A stretch of DNA of 64,000 nt, from the NCBI RefSeq assembly GCF_947507565.1, contig NC_089185.1, forward strand, positions 1,054,001 through 1,118,000, given 5' to 3'. The position numbers were made by a program, and so were the translations under genes. The stretch's first letter is position 1; the number at the start of each line of letters is the position of its first letter. Under the pieces are notes generated by a model. It made no database searches. It was not told the DNA's origin and saw nothing but the letters and a program-made list of their open reading frames with translations. Source of the DNA: Oscarella lobularis (Eukaryota; Porifera; Homoscleromorpha; Homosclerophorida; Oscarellidae). Positions 15,401-27,400 of the stretch are shown here, piece by piece.

Positions 15401-18400
15401 AGCTGAAAGAGAAGGAACGCCATGATCTCGAGCAGTGACGATCAGGTTGTACCGGGAAATGAGTTCTCTGTTTAGCGTCCGATTGACGACCAGTCTATTT
15501 CCTTCAACAACAGCAAAATCAAATCCTCCTCCGCTCACACTATACGTCACTTCAGCATTTCGGTCTATATCGGCGTCCGTAGTCGAAAGAACAAGAACGG
15601 TAAAAGCTTTTACGGTTCCGTTAGCCGCCACGCTGTCGACGCTTTCGGAAACGTTGAATGTGTAAGAGGTCTTGTTGAACACCGGTGGATTATCGTTATA
15701 ATCGAGCACGGTGACGCTAAGCTTAACCGTCGTATTTCTCGCAGGCACCCCGAGATCCGTCGCCGCAATAGTCAGTTCGTAGTTGTCGAGCTTTTCGCGA
15801 TTAAGAGTCGAAGCGATCGTTACTTCTCCGCTAATAGGATCAATTGCGAATTGCTTTTGGGGATCTCCCTCGACGATAGAAAAGCGTATTTCCTTGTTTC
15901 GATCAGATCCGGTATCGCAAGACTTGCCGCCGTCGTCGTCGGAGGCGCTGAAGTGGAATAGGCTATACGAGACGTTTTCGTTTTCGGACACGTCGACGGA
16001 TGACGTCAGATTTTGATCAAATTGCGGCGTGTGATCGTTGGAATCGCAAACGGTTATGTGCACTTCTCCGAATCCTTTTTGGGCGTCGGGAATGAGATTC
16101 GGCGGAAGCCCCGTGCCGAAATCGTACGCCACCAAAGAAATGAAATATTTCGTGTGACTTTCGCGATCCAATTTCTTAAGAAGTTTCAAATCTCCGGACT
16201 TGGCGTCAATGCTGAAAAATCCCGTCACGCGGACATCGTCCTCTTCCTGATACAGCATGCTGATGTTGAATTCGCCGTTGGCGCCGGCATCGATATCCGA
16301 AACGTTGACCTTGGTGAGAATGGAGCCGACCGCTGTCTTTTCTGGAACGTTCAAGTAAATGTCTTTCTTTTCAAAAACGGGAATGTTGTCGTTAACGTCG
16401 GAAATCGTCAAGCGAACGTGGACGACTGTTTTCTGAGAAACAGTGCCCAAGTCTCTCGCTTCAATGACCAAATCAAAAAAACTTTGAACCTCGCGATTAA
16501 GCGTTCGACCAAGAGCAATGATTCCGCTAGTTTCGCCAATGCTAAATTGCGACACATCGGTGAACGAATCTCGTGGATTGCCGCTGAGGATTTTGTATCG
16601 AATGACTTGGTTCGGGTTCGTCTTCCCATCGCTCAGAAGTTGCCGATCAGCATCTCTCGCTCGCACAGTAATGACAGACTTAGAAACGTCATGATCTTCG
16701 CTAATCGTCTCGTTGTAGCCGTAAGGTTCAGTGAAGACGGGAGCATTGTCGTTCTCTTCGTCAACGTCAATAATAACTGCAACAGTGCTTGTTCGACGAC
16801 CAGGTATGTGGGGCCCCTGGTCCGTAGCCGCGACAATGGCACTGTAGCGAACAGCTGTCTCAAAATCCAATTTCTTTTCAAGTGTTACAGTTCCGTTTAT
16901 AGGATCGACGGCAACCGTGCCAGGCGTCACCGTCGGACTCGAAATAGAGAACCTGATTTTTCCGCTGGCAAGAGGGTCTTGGTCGCTCGCTGAGACGGTA
17001 AATAGAACAGTTCCAATAGACTGACTTTCGGCCCAGTGATTTTCGTAAACTCTTTCCTTGAAAACGGGATCGAAGTTGTTGAAACAGTCCGTTGCTTTGA
17101 TGGTACTATCAAACGATTTCAAGGGATTGTAACCGTTCGATGAGAAAACGTTTGCAACCTGACCGCTTGTCAACGGTAGGTTGTTGTCCAATTTAGCAAA
17201 CTCGAACGGTGCAACTAATGACCCAAATAAGGGGCTTGATCGACTTGCCGAATACTGGAGTCTACCGTCCAAAGTAACAACGACCAGACTGAGACCAATT
17301 TTCTTGAAGGCGATCGGTGGAGGATCTGTGCGGACCTGATAGACCCCATTGCCGATGTGTTTCGCCTTCCACCAGCCGCCGTGAAGTCCACTGCGAGATC
17401 CCGTAACTACAGGAAATGTCCCCGTTTCCAAAGTCGTATCGTCAAATTCAGATTGGAAGGTGCTGTTGGTATTTCCGATATCTACGAAGAGGAATGTTTG
17501 CTGTTCGTTTGGAATGACATCGCCTTTGTCATAAAGAGTCGCATTGATCGTAATCTTACAATCCGACCCAGCTCCGTCGACGGGAAGAATGACGAGTCCA
17601 GTGACAAATCGCAGAAGACCGAAATTGACTTTGGCCAAATACAGAGCATCTTCCAAGTCAATTTCTCCATTCAAATCGGGATCCATAGCATCCAGTTGCA
17701 CTTGATTCAAATTCTTAAGAGCGTTGCCAGTCGCAGTCGCAAAACCCAACGCTTTTTCGGCCACGTACACAGAAGTAAATAAAACGTCGTTGACGTCGAA
17801 TACACAGTCACCATTCGCATCACCTGTATCACGACCGCTGAGGCAATCACAGGGCGGAGAAGAGCAGCGGACTGCTGCTCGCCGCATGCGAGACTGCTTT
17901 GTGCGGTGGACAACAAAGTCTATAGAGCGTTTGCCAACTCCTCCAGTAATCTCAACGTTCACGTTACCAGCCACGGCAGCCCTCGGCACGGCATCACCAA
18001 TCGTTACGACGCTAGCGCCGTACTCAGAGAGTGTAGTTACCGTACTTTCAATCTTTGCCAAACCGCTTGCTTTGGCTTTAAAATTGATAACTGCAATTTG
18101 CCAGAAGTTTGTTCCCGCTGTCGATTTGCTGGCTGAGCCTCCGAACCGAAGTTCTCCTGGAGGAGTGTTGATCGTTGAAATGAAAATTCCGCCTGGCCAA
18201 TCTGTTCCCGTAGCTACCGACTGAACTTCTAGCAGATCCGCAGGGTATTTTATCAATATTTCGACTGCACCAAGTACTTTTCCTTGAATGTTGAGATGGA
18301 CCGGAATTCTAAAATCTGCTCCAGCAGACTGAGCTACAATAGGCGGTCCGTCTCTTTCTCCAATATCAACGTCACCCAAAGAAGGAAGCAAGTTGGCTGC

Positions 18401-21400
18401 AAAACTGATTGTCTTTTCCGCAGAACTACCATTTGCCGTGATTTTCAAATCAACAGCTTTATCCGAGTTGCTCAAAATCGTAAGCTCTCCGTCACTACTT
18501 GCAGTCACTTGGTCAGGAGGAGAAAACATTATCAGACCCGGAAAGACAGCCTTGTTGTTTGGGAAGAGATTAGGATGAGATGTGCCGTCGTTGAACGTCA
18601 CTTCTACAGCAAGATGCTCACTGCTTCCTTTTTCTCCGCTAAATGTTGGAGTTCCACCGCTCAGCACCAAGCCACCGCTACCAGTTACGCTCCCGATGCT
18701 CGTTACCCGCAAAGGCGACAGATCGGTAACGGTAAGAGGCAAAATTTCTTGTAGGCCAGAAAAACTAATGTTGATGCTGGTACGTCCGGTAGCAATAGCG
18801 TCAAAAATGTACGCCACTGCCGTTTTCTTCAGAATTTTCGAATCGATGCTATACGCAATTGACTGATGCTCAGTGATGACTTCTTCACGGCTGTTCGATA
18901 AAAGAAGAGATGACTGCACTTGACCGCTCTGATATGCCACTCTCGTCGTACCGTCATACCGACGGAGTTGGTTCACGCTAACCGTGCCCATATTTCCAGC
19001 CGTGTACGTGTGAAGCGTGCTCTTAATTCCCGTCGACTTGATCACGTTTACCGAAATCGTTTTCGTCAATGATGTGTGCGTAAACGAGACGGTAATCTTT
19101 GCCGTCCCAGTAATCCCGTTTCCGTTAGCAACGACTCTATTTCCAACTATAGAAACTGTGCTGTTGCTGTCGACGGTTAGAATTGTTCGCGAATCGCTGG
19201 TAAAGTCCGTAACGCGTTTGCCTCCGTTGAAACTCAGCTGAACCAGAATGGAAGTCGTGTCAACGTAGTCTGCCAAAAGAGTTGCCGGGTCCGATTTGAC
19301 GACCAATTTGTCGGTGCCGAGGGTGAGTGTCACGTTCTCGGGACTGAACAGGCTAATGTCAACAAAGTAAGTGCCTGTAGTGAGCTGAACGTCGTCACAC
19401 AAGTCTTTCCAGGTGCCCGTCAATATAGGACCCTTTCCGCTGCCTTGTATCGTCACTTCTTCTTCGTTTGAAGAATCGACAGACAGAATGCTACTGTTTG
19501 TCGAAGTCAAAGACAATCCCGTGCTAGTGAAGACAGATAATTGAGAGCCATCCTTGAACACGACGCTAGCAAGAACTGCTGCGGTGTCTCCTTCGTAGTT
19601 GAGTTCTCTTAGAACGTTGATTTTAGCCGTACCCTTGATACTGTCTCCGGACGTCGGATCGTCTATTGCGTCGAACGAAATGCCGGTGACCAGTTCGAGT
19701 TTGATATCTTCTATGCTGATTGCTTTGCTACCGGCTTCTATTTCCGTAGTTCCGAGACTTCTGCCGTTTGCTTCAATGCTGATATTACTTTTTCCGGAAC
19801 TCAAAGCTTTGGCCGTGACTTCATTTCCACTAATGATTAGTTCAATGACGTTGGGATCGCTTGAAACGAGCTTGTTTTTCACCAATGGTGTAATGACTGT
19901 TTGCTGAACGCTTGCGCTAGAATACTGGAAACTGGCTTCCACAGTAATGGAACTTCTTTGGTAGGCTTGCGAACAATTATTTTCCTTGTCCTTCCAACCG
20001 GTCACAGGACTCAGCACATTGTCATTATCTGCTACCCGAATTGTTATCTGAGATGGAATCCACACCCTGAATGGAAGAGATCCCGTCGCATCGCCTTTGG
20101 TCGCAGTCACGATAGCATCTCCGGAGCCTTTCGTTTCCAAGCCATTTAAGTAGGCACGAGAACAGCCAGCGACAACCTTAATGGTAGTTGCGTCGCTAGA
20201 ACAGGCGACTCCGGATTCAGCATAGTTAATGTGGCCCGTCTGATAGATTCCTATTACTGTGATGTCGCTTTGAATATCAATCTCATCCAGGTAAGCCGTA
20301 TTCAAAAGATTCGTCTTCTCGGCATGAGGCAACAACGCAAACAGCTTGTCATCGACAACGTAGACGTAACCCTTTGCTGCATTGCACGACGCGTTGTCCA
20401 AACGGTTGCTGAATCCAACAGTAGCTGGAGATATTCTCTCTTTCCTAGTGTTTGTCAAAAACAGGACAGAAGCGCTGATGTCTACACTGTCAGCTCCTTG
20501 CCATGATGAACTGCTCAAACTGGCAAACTTCAGAGTCACTAAAGTTTCGTAGTCGGTTATGCGACCAGCGGGCGCTGCTTGTGGATCTTCCAATATTCCA
20601 TTTAATATCAGCTCAGGCGCTTGATTGCTGACTGCTACAGTTATAGTCCAGCCTTTTGATTGAACGTAGCCAGTGTATTTTAGCTTGGACGAGAATGTTA
20701 TCTTTAGTTGAAACGTTGCCATGGCGTAGATAGCATTTCCCATGATCTTAACTTCGAAATCCTTGCCCGGATGCACGAAGTACGTGGGCAGTATGAGCAC
20801 GACGTTTTTCCCCACCGAAGCGCACGACTGCCTTTTTTGATGTACTACCACTTCGCCCAGACTCGCGTACGATTGGCCATTAATGCGGTACTTGAGAGCA
20901 ACGCTTCTGTTCGTACCAACAGAACCCACTTCAAACCAAGCAGCAGGAAGTGTAACAGTTGCAGGACACGTACTGCCTCGAGAAACGTCCGTTCTGCACG
21001 TTTTGCTTACAGTAGCCGGTCCAGAAGCAGACGTGGGTCGCTCAGCAACGATCTCCATGGTCACTTGATTCACATTGGCTGTCGAGTGACCGACGCCTCT
21101 CGCCTGAAGGAGTACTTTGACATCGGGAGAATCGTACCAAGCCTCCTTCGTAATTTGTATAGCATTAGCCTTTGACGGGGTCTCCTTGGCTGAAATCAGA
21201 GTCTGCTTTTCAGTAAAGTCTGCCAACGAAAATTGCACGTCGACCGGTGCACCGCTAAGTCCACCCGAAAACTGCCAGAAATCGTGCTCGTAGTTATTGT
21301 CCCCTGTACGACTCAGCGCCGGTATGGGAAGAGCATCGATGCCACCCGTGGTGAATTTCACCGGCAGAAGTTTTCCAACGAGTATAATGAGACGCACTCT

Positions 21401-24400
21401 GCCCGTTAGCGGAGCAGACGACAGGGTGTCCGTTGCTCCCATGGTCAAAAGGAAAGACAGTTCGTTGGGGGCTAGCTGCCTGGCGAGCGTCACTCGTCCT
21501 GTAGCGTTGTCGACAGTAAACAGTTCATCCGTTCCTCCAGCAATCAACGAGTACACGAGAGCACCTCCGCAAATGTCGCCGTCTGTAGCTACGAGTTTCG
21601 GCACGACTTCGGTACCGACATCTGCCTGCACGTCAAGTCGAGAGATGTAGGACGGTCGGTCGAATTTAGGCGTTTCCAAATTGACGTCTTTCACTGTCAA
21701 TGTCAGTTTCGATTTTCCAATTCGAGGCGGACTTCCGTGATCGGTAGCATTGAAAAAGAGTTCGAAAACTTGCGTGGGATTCTTGTGATGGCACAGAGGA
21801 CGATTGGACAGCGGGTCCACGATCTTATTCTCAAGCGTTATAGCGCCGGTCGTCTTGTTAATAACAAATCTTTCATCTGCTTCCATGGTATAGGTGAGTT
21901 CGGCATTAATTCCGATATCGAGATCACTGGCTGAAGGCTGATATATTGACGAACCAGCAGCAATTGTTTCGAGAACAGTCTGCTCGTACACTTTCTGACT
22001 GAAGACTGGGGTCTCGTCGTTTTCATCGAGAACAGTGATGACCACAGGAACGCCTTTCTGAAGTTGGGGATCTCCGCTGTCTGTCGCTGTCGCAGTCAAT
22101 GTAAAAATGGCTTTGTTTTCACGATCGAGCTTGCTGTTTGTCGTCGAGATTATTCCGCTGAAGGCGTTGATCTCAAACTTGCCGTCGTGTCCGGATAGAC
22201 TGTAACGCACGACCGAATTGTTGCCCGTGTCCTCGTCCGTGGCACTGACTTGGGCGACCGATATTCCAGCTGCGGAATTTTCCGGAACACTTCCACTGTA
22301 GCTCGAATTTTTAAATACGGGAGCATTGTCGTTGACGTCGGTAATTTTCACCGTGAAAGTCGCTTCGCTTGTTCTCTTAGGATCGCCGCCGTCGAACGCC
22401 TCAATAGTAAGATCGTATTTGACGGCCGTTTCGTAATCAACAGGTGGAACTGTCTGAATAGCCGCCTTGGTTCTTCCCGTCACTTGGCTCAGTACAGTCA
22501 CTTTAAATTTACCCATGCCTCCTTTCGTGATATTAAAATTAACCAATCCGTTGACGCCGATGTCATCGTCAGTCGCGGTGAACTCCAAGAGAGTCAGCGG
22601 AAGGATCTCGATGCCATGCTCCACGACCGTCTTTTCGCCGTAACTTCCATTGCTCGCTGCTAGAAAAACGGGCGTGTTGTCGTTCACGTCGCTCACGGTA
22701 ACGGCGACGACTGCTTTGACTGTATGCTGCGTCTTGTCCGGATCCGTTGCACTTCCGCTGGTATCGTCTCCCGATGAAATCAAATCTGCCGGATTATCAG
22801 AGGCAATGACTGTAAGCGAATAGCTGTCCTTGACCTCGCGATTTAGCTTTGGATCAATAAGGCTGATCACTCCCGTTTCGCTATCGATAGAGAAGAGACC
22901 CCACTTCTTAGAGTCGGCATCTAAGCTATATCGAATCGTTTTATGTCCTTCGCTATCTTTGTCTGTTACATTAACTTGGTTAAAAACGATGCTACCGTTC
23001 TTTGCGTTTTCGGCTATAGTCGCCTTGTACGGAAGGCCAACGAATTCTGGAATGTTGTCATTCCGATCTACAACGGTGATGACGACTTTGACGGATGCCG
23101 ATTTCGCCTCAGAACCTTCGTCCGTAGCGAAAACGGTCAACGAATAAGACGTCGTGGTTTCATAGTCGAGGCTTTGAACGAGAGACACATCTCCACTGTC
23201 TGCATTGATTTCGAACTTTCGCTCGGCGTTTCCGTCAGTAATCGAAAATTTAATTGCTTTGTTCGATCCCGAGTCCTTGTCGTCTGCCGTCACCGTAGCG
23301 ACGACTCGGTTGGTCTTCGCATCTTCGCGCAAAAACCTCGTGATCGGCTTTTCTGCGTTGGTGATGACGGGAGGATTGTCGTTGACGTCGAGCAAGGAAA
23401 TGACGACTTCGGCTTCGGACGACAGAGGTGGATCGCCTCGATCAGACGCTTTTATCTTGAGCGCGTACTCCTTTTTTCCTTCGTCAAAATCGAGTAAATC
23501 TGGTCTCAAAACAGTGACGTTACCGCTGCTTTTTTCCATCTGGAAAGGATTGTCAACGACATCAACGAACGCGTACTCCACTTCTCCGCCAACGCCACTA
23601 TCGCCGTCCGTCGCCGACACGCTGAGTACGACCGTATCCTTGGGACTGTCCTCGTCGATCGACGCGGAATAAACGAGCTGCGTAAAAACGGGCTTTTCGT
23701 CGTTGTGATCCAGCACGTCGATCGTAACGGGAACGGATCGTTCCTTTCGGTCGGCACCTTGATCACGAGCTATTACGGCAAAGCGAAAGACTGTCTGCGT
23801 TTCGTAGTTCAACGTCTTAGCAACGGTGATAACTCCAGTCGTTTCGTTGATCGCGAAGAAGCCGTCGTCGTTGCCCGATAAGAACGAATACGTTATTTTC
23901 GCATTGATGCTCGCGTCGGCGTCTTTTGCTGACACCGTCAAAACGACGTGACCAACGGTTCGATTCTCGTGAACGGAACCAGAATAACTGGGCTGTGAAA
24001 AGATTGGAAAGTTGTCATTCTCGTCACGTATCGTCACAGTCACTGTCGCTTCGTCGAACAGCTCTGGCTTGTTAGGATTGAGAACTTTCAAGTCCAACGT
24101 AAGGCTACGGGCAGTCTCGTAATCAAGAGGAGGAAGGCTCTTTATCACGCCAGTAGTGGAATCTATGGTGAAGTTAGCCGCTCCCGTTCCACCCACTATT
24201 TGAAATTCCGTCTTCTGATTGTCACCAGAATCCCTGTCGGTCGCTGCAACTTGAAGAATGCTCGGGTTGCCTCTGGTGTGCTCGAATACGGACGTCGTGT
24301 AAGTCGGAGCGGAAAATTTAGGCGCGTTATCGTTCACGTCAAGAATGTCAATGGTGATCTGAGCAGTATCACTGAGCTCCTCACCATTGCCACTTCCACT

Positions 24401-27400
24401 CGCACTGAATTCGTCAGCACGATCCTGCGCCTTGACTGTAAGTACGTGCAACGTCTCTTTTTCATAGTCTAGCACGCTGCCGTTGGCAATCGTAACCAAG
24501 CCGCTCGTCTTGTCAATCGCAAACGCATTCCCCGCGTTGCCATGCGTGATCGAATACTCCAAGAAACCATTGTGTTCGAGATCTTTGTCAGTTGCAGAGA
24601 CGGTCACTACGGAATCGCCCACCATTGCCGACTCATTCACTTTGGCACGGTAGGTGAGAGGATCGAAAACAGGGCTATGATCATTGACGTCGAGAACCGT
24701 GATTTCTAGGTCGGCACTTGCCGTGAATTTTCCGTCAGTGGCTTCAATTCTGATTTTGTAGAGGCTAAGTGCTTCTCTGTCCAGGGATCCGCTGAGCTTC
24801 ACGTCTCCGGTGTCTTTCACAACGTAAAAGAGCCCGTAGCCGAGCCGATTTTCGTCGTTGAGCGCAATGCGGTAGGTGACTTTGTTGTAGAGGTCAGAAT
24901 CGTTGTCTTCTGCTACAACAGTTCTTATCGTGGAGTCTAATTTGGCATTTTCTCGCACTCTCACGGGAAGCACCGGCTTGAAAACCGGTTTTTCGTCGTT
25001 GAAATCCAAAATGTCAACCGTCAAAGTGAAGTTGTCTTTCAATTGACCCTTGTCCTTAGCCTCAATAACGACGCTGAAGGTACGATCAACGTCAGGTTTG
25101 TCGAAATTGAATTTCCTCTTTGTGGAAACGATGCCAGTCTTGGAATCAACTTCAAACGACTCGGTTTCCGTTATGACGGAGTAAACGATTTCGTCGCCAA
25201 CATCGTCGTCTGATGCAGACACTTCGTAAACTGACGTCTGAATTTTGGTGTCTTCAGAAATATTGACTCGGAAGAAATCTGGACTGAAAATAGGTGCGTG
25301 ATCGAAGGCATTGATAACAGAGATCGTCGCAAAAGTTGGCGCCGTTTCGGCTATCGGTAGTCCATTGTCGCTCGCCTCCACAAAATAACTGCACGTTTTG
25401 CCACCAATTTCGTCATAGTCGAGCTTTTCTCCTACCGAGAATTCGCCGGTCGTGCGATTGAGAAGAAATCGCGCACCGCATTCAAGAGGATAGCTGTGCA
25501 CCACTCTGTAAGTGATAGCAGCGTTAGGAGGAGAATCCTTGTCACTCGCAGATACTGTAAGAACAACCGTCCCTACAGGCGAAGTCTCCGGCACGGTGTC
25601 ATTTGAGTACTGTCCCGAGGTGAAAATAGGCTTATTGTCGTTGACATCGGTGATGTACACGCTGGCATTGACGCGGGCAGACAGAGGATTGGAGCCTGCG
25701 TTTGCTGCCTCAATGACGAGCTCGTAGCTTTTCTTGCTTTCATAATCCAAGGAGTTTCCAACCGTAACAGAACCGGTAACGCTGTCTATTGCAAATTTGC
25801 CATCTTCGTTTCCACCCACAATCGAGTAGGAAATCTTTGCATTAGTGCCCGAGTCTTCGTCGGTGGCCGACACTTGCAAGACGGGCGCTCGAACAGTCAA
25901 ATCTTCCTTGATCGTTGCATTGTAGGAAGACTTCGCGAATATCGGAGGGTTGTCGTTTACGTCAGTGACCGTGATTACAACGGTCGCTGTCGCGCTCAGA
26001 GCATCGTAACCAGATGCAACCGCATCGGCACCCGACGATCCAGATCCGACGTTATCAACAGCTTTTACAACGAACTCAAACGACGTTCGAGTTTCGAAAT
26101 CCAAAGACTTTCCAAGTGAAATAGCACCACTCGTCGAATTAATGTCAAACTTGCTGTAATTTCCCGAATCGAAAGAGTATTCGATCCGACCGTACTGGTG
26201 AAGATCGTTGTTTGATTCTTTTGCGACGACAGTCACAAGAACTGATCCGACCGCTTCGTCTTCTGGATACGACGCGCTGTAAGTACTCTTTTCAAACACT
26301 GGAGCGTTGTCGTTGACGTCTCTCAGTTTAACGACGACAGACGCCGTCTGGGTAAACTTGGCATCCTGCACGCTGACAGTTAAACTGTAGGACGCCACGT
26401 CTTCTCTATCAAGCAAAATAGCCGTCGTCAGTTGCCCAGATTTGCTATCGAGCTCGAACGCTCCTCCAACGTTTCCGTTTAGAATAGAGAAAGAAAACTC
26501 CCCGTTAGAGCCCGAGTCGGCATCGGTGGCAGATACGCTTAGAACAGAGTACCCAACACCAACGTCCTCGTTGATCGTCGTCGTATACGTCTGGCGGGTG
26601 AATACGGGAGGATTATCGTTCACGTCGTTCACCGTCACTTTCACATCGGTCTCGCCACTATTGCCACCGCCATCTTTAGCAATCACTGTCAGGACGAATT
26701 CGTGATCGCCGGTGTCGTAGTCCAAACTAGTATTCGCAGACAAAATGCCGCTCTTTGGCCCAACGGAGAACTTCTCGGATCCACTGGTCGCTTTGAGTAG
26801 ATACGTTATTTCTTTATAATCTTCTGAATCGGCGTCAGTTGCCGAAAGGGTTATCAGCGCAGTTGGAACGGTGTTGTTCTCGTTCAGAGAAGCGTTCCTT
26901 GGGTATGCAGAGCCGGTCAAGAAAATAGGAGAGTTGTCGTTTTTGTCGATGACGTTGACGGTGAGTACCGAAGAGTCGGAGCTGGACGGACTTCCATCGG
27001 TCACCTCCAAAAACAGGACGTACGTTGTCGCTTTCTCGTAGTCAAGCGGCTGGGCTGAAACGCTCCCATCGGCAGGGTCAATGGAAAATAGTCCTAAGGA
27101 ATTTCCTCCGGTGATTTTGTATTGCAGTTTGGCGTTCGTTCCGGAATCCGCGTCAGAGGCGGTGACCGTAGTAATAACCATAGTTTTCGGCGCATTCTCA
27201 ATAACGCTGACAGTGTAGTTAGCTTGGGAAAACACAGGCCTGTTATCGTTTATATCCAAAACGTTTACAACGACTTCAGCCGACGTCTTCCGGGCTGGAA
27301 TTCCCTTATCTTCAGCCACAACGGTGAATCGGTACTGATGTTTTCCTTGATCATAGTCCAAATTCTTCACAATCTTGATGTCGCCTGACGTTGGATCAAT

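Noticed and set aside
16013-16993. Long plus-strand ORFs opposite the cadherin exon (also 2083-2619 and 22943-23497)
   Set aside because: They are antisense shadows of the cadherin repeats, with no domain signature and composition dictated by the minus-strand codons.
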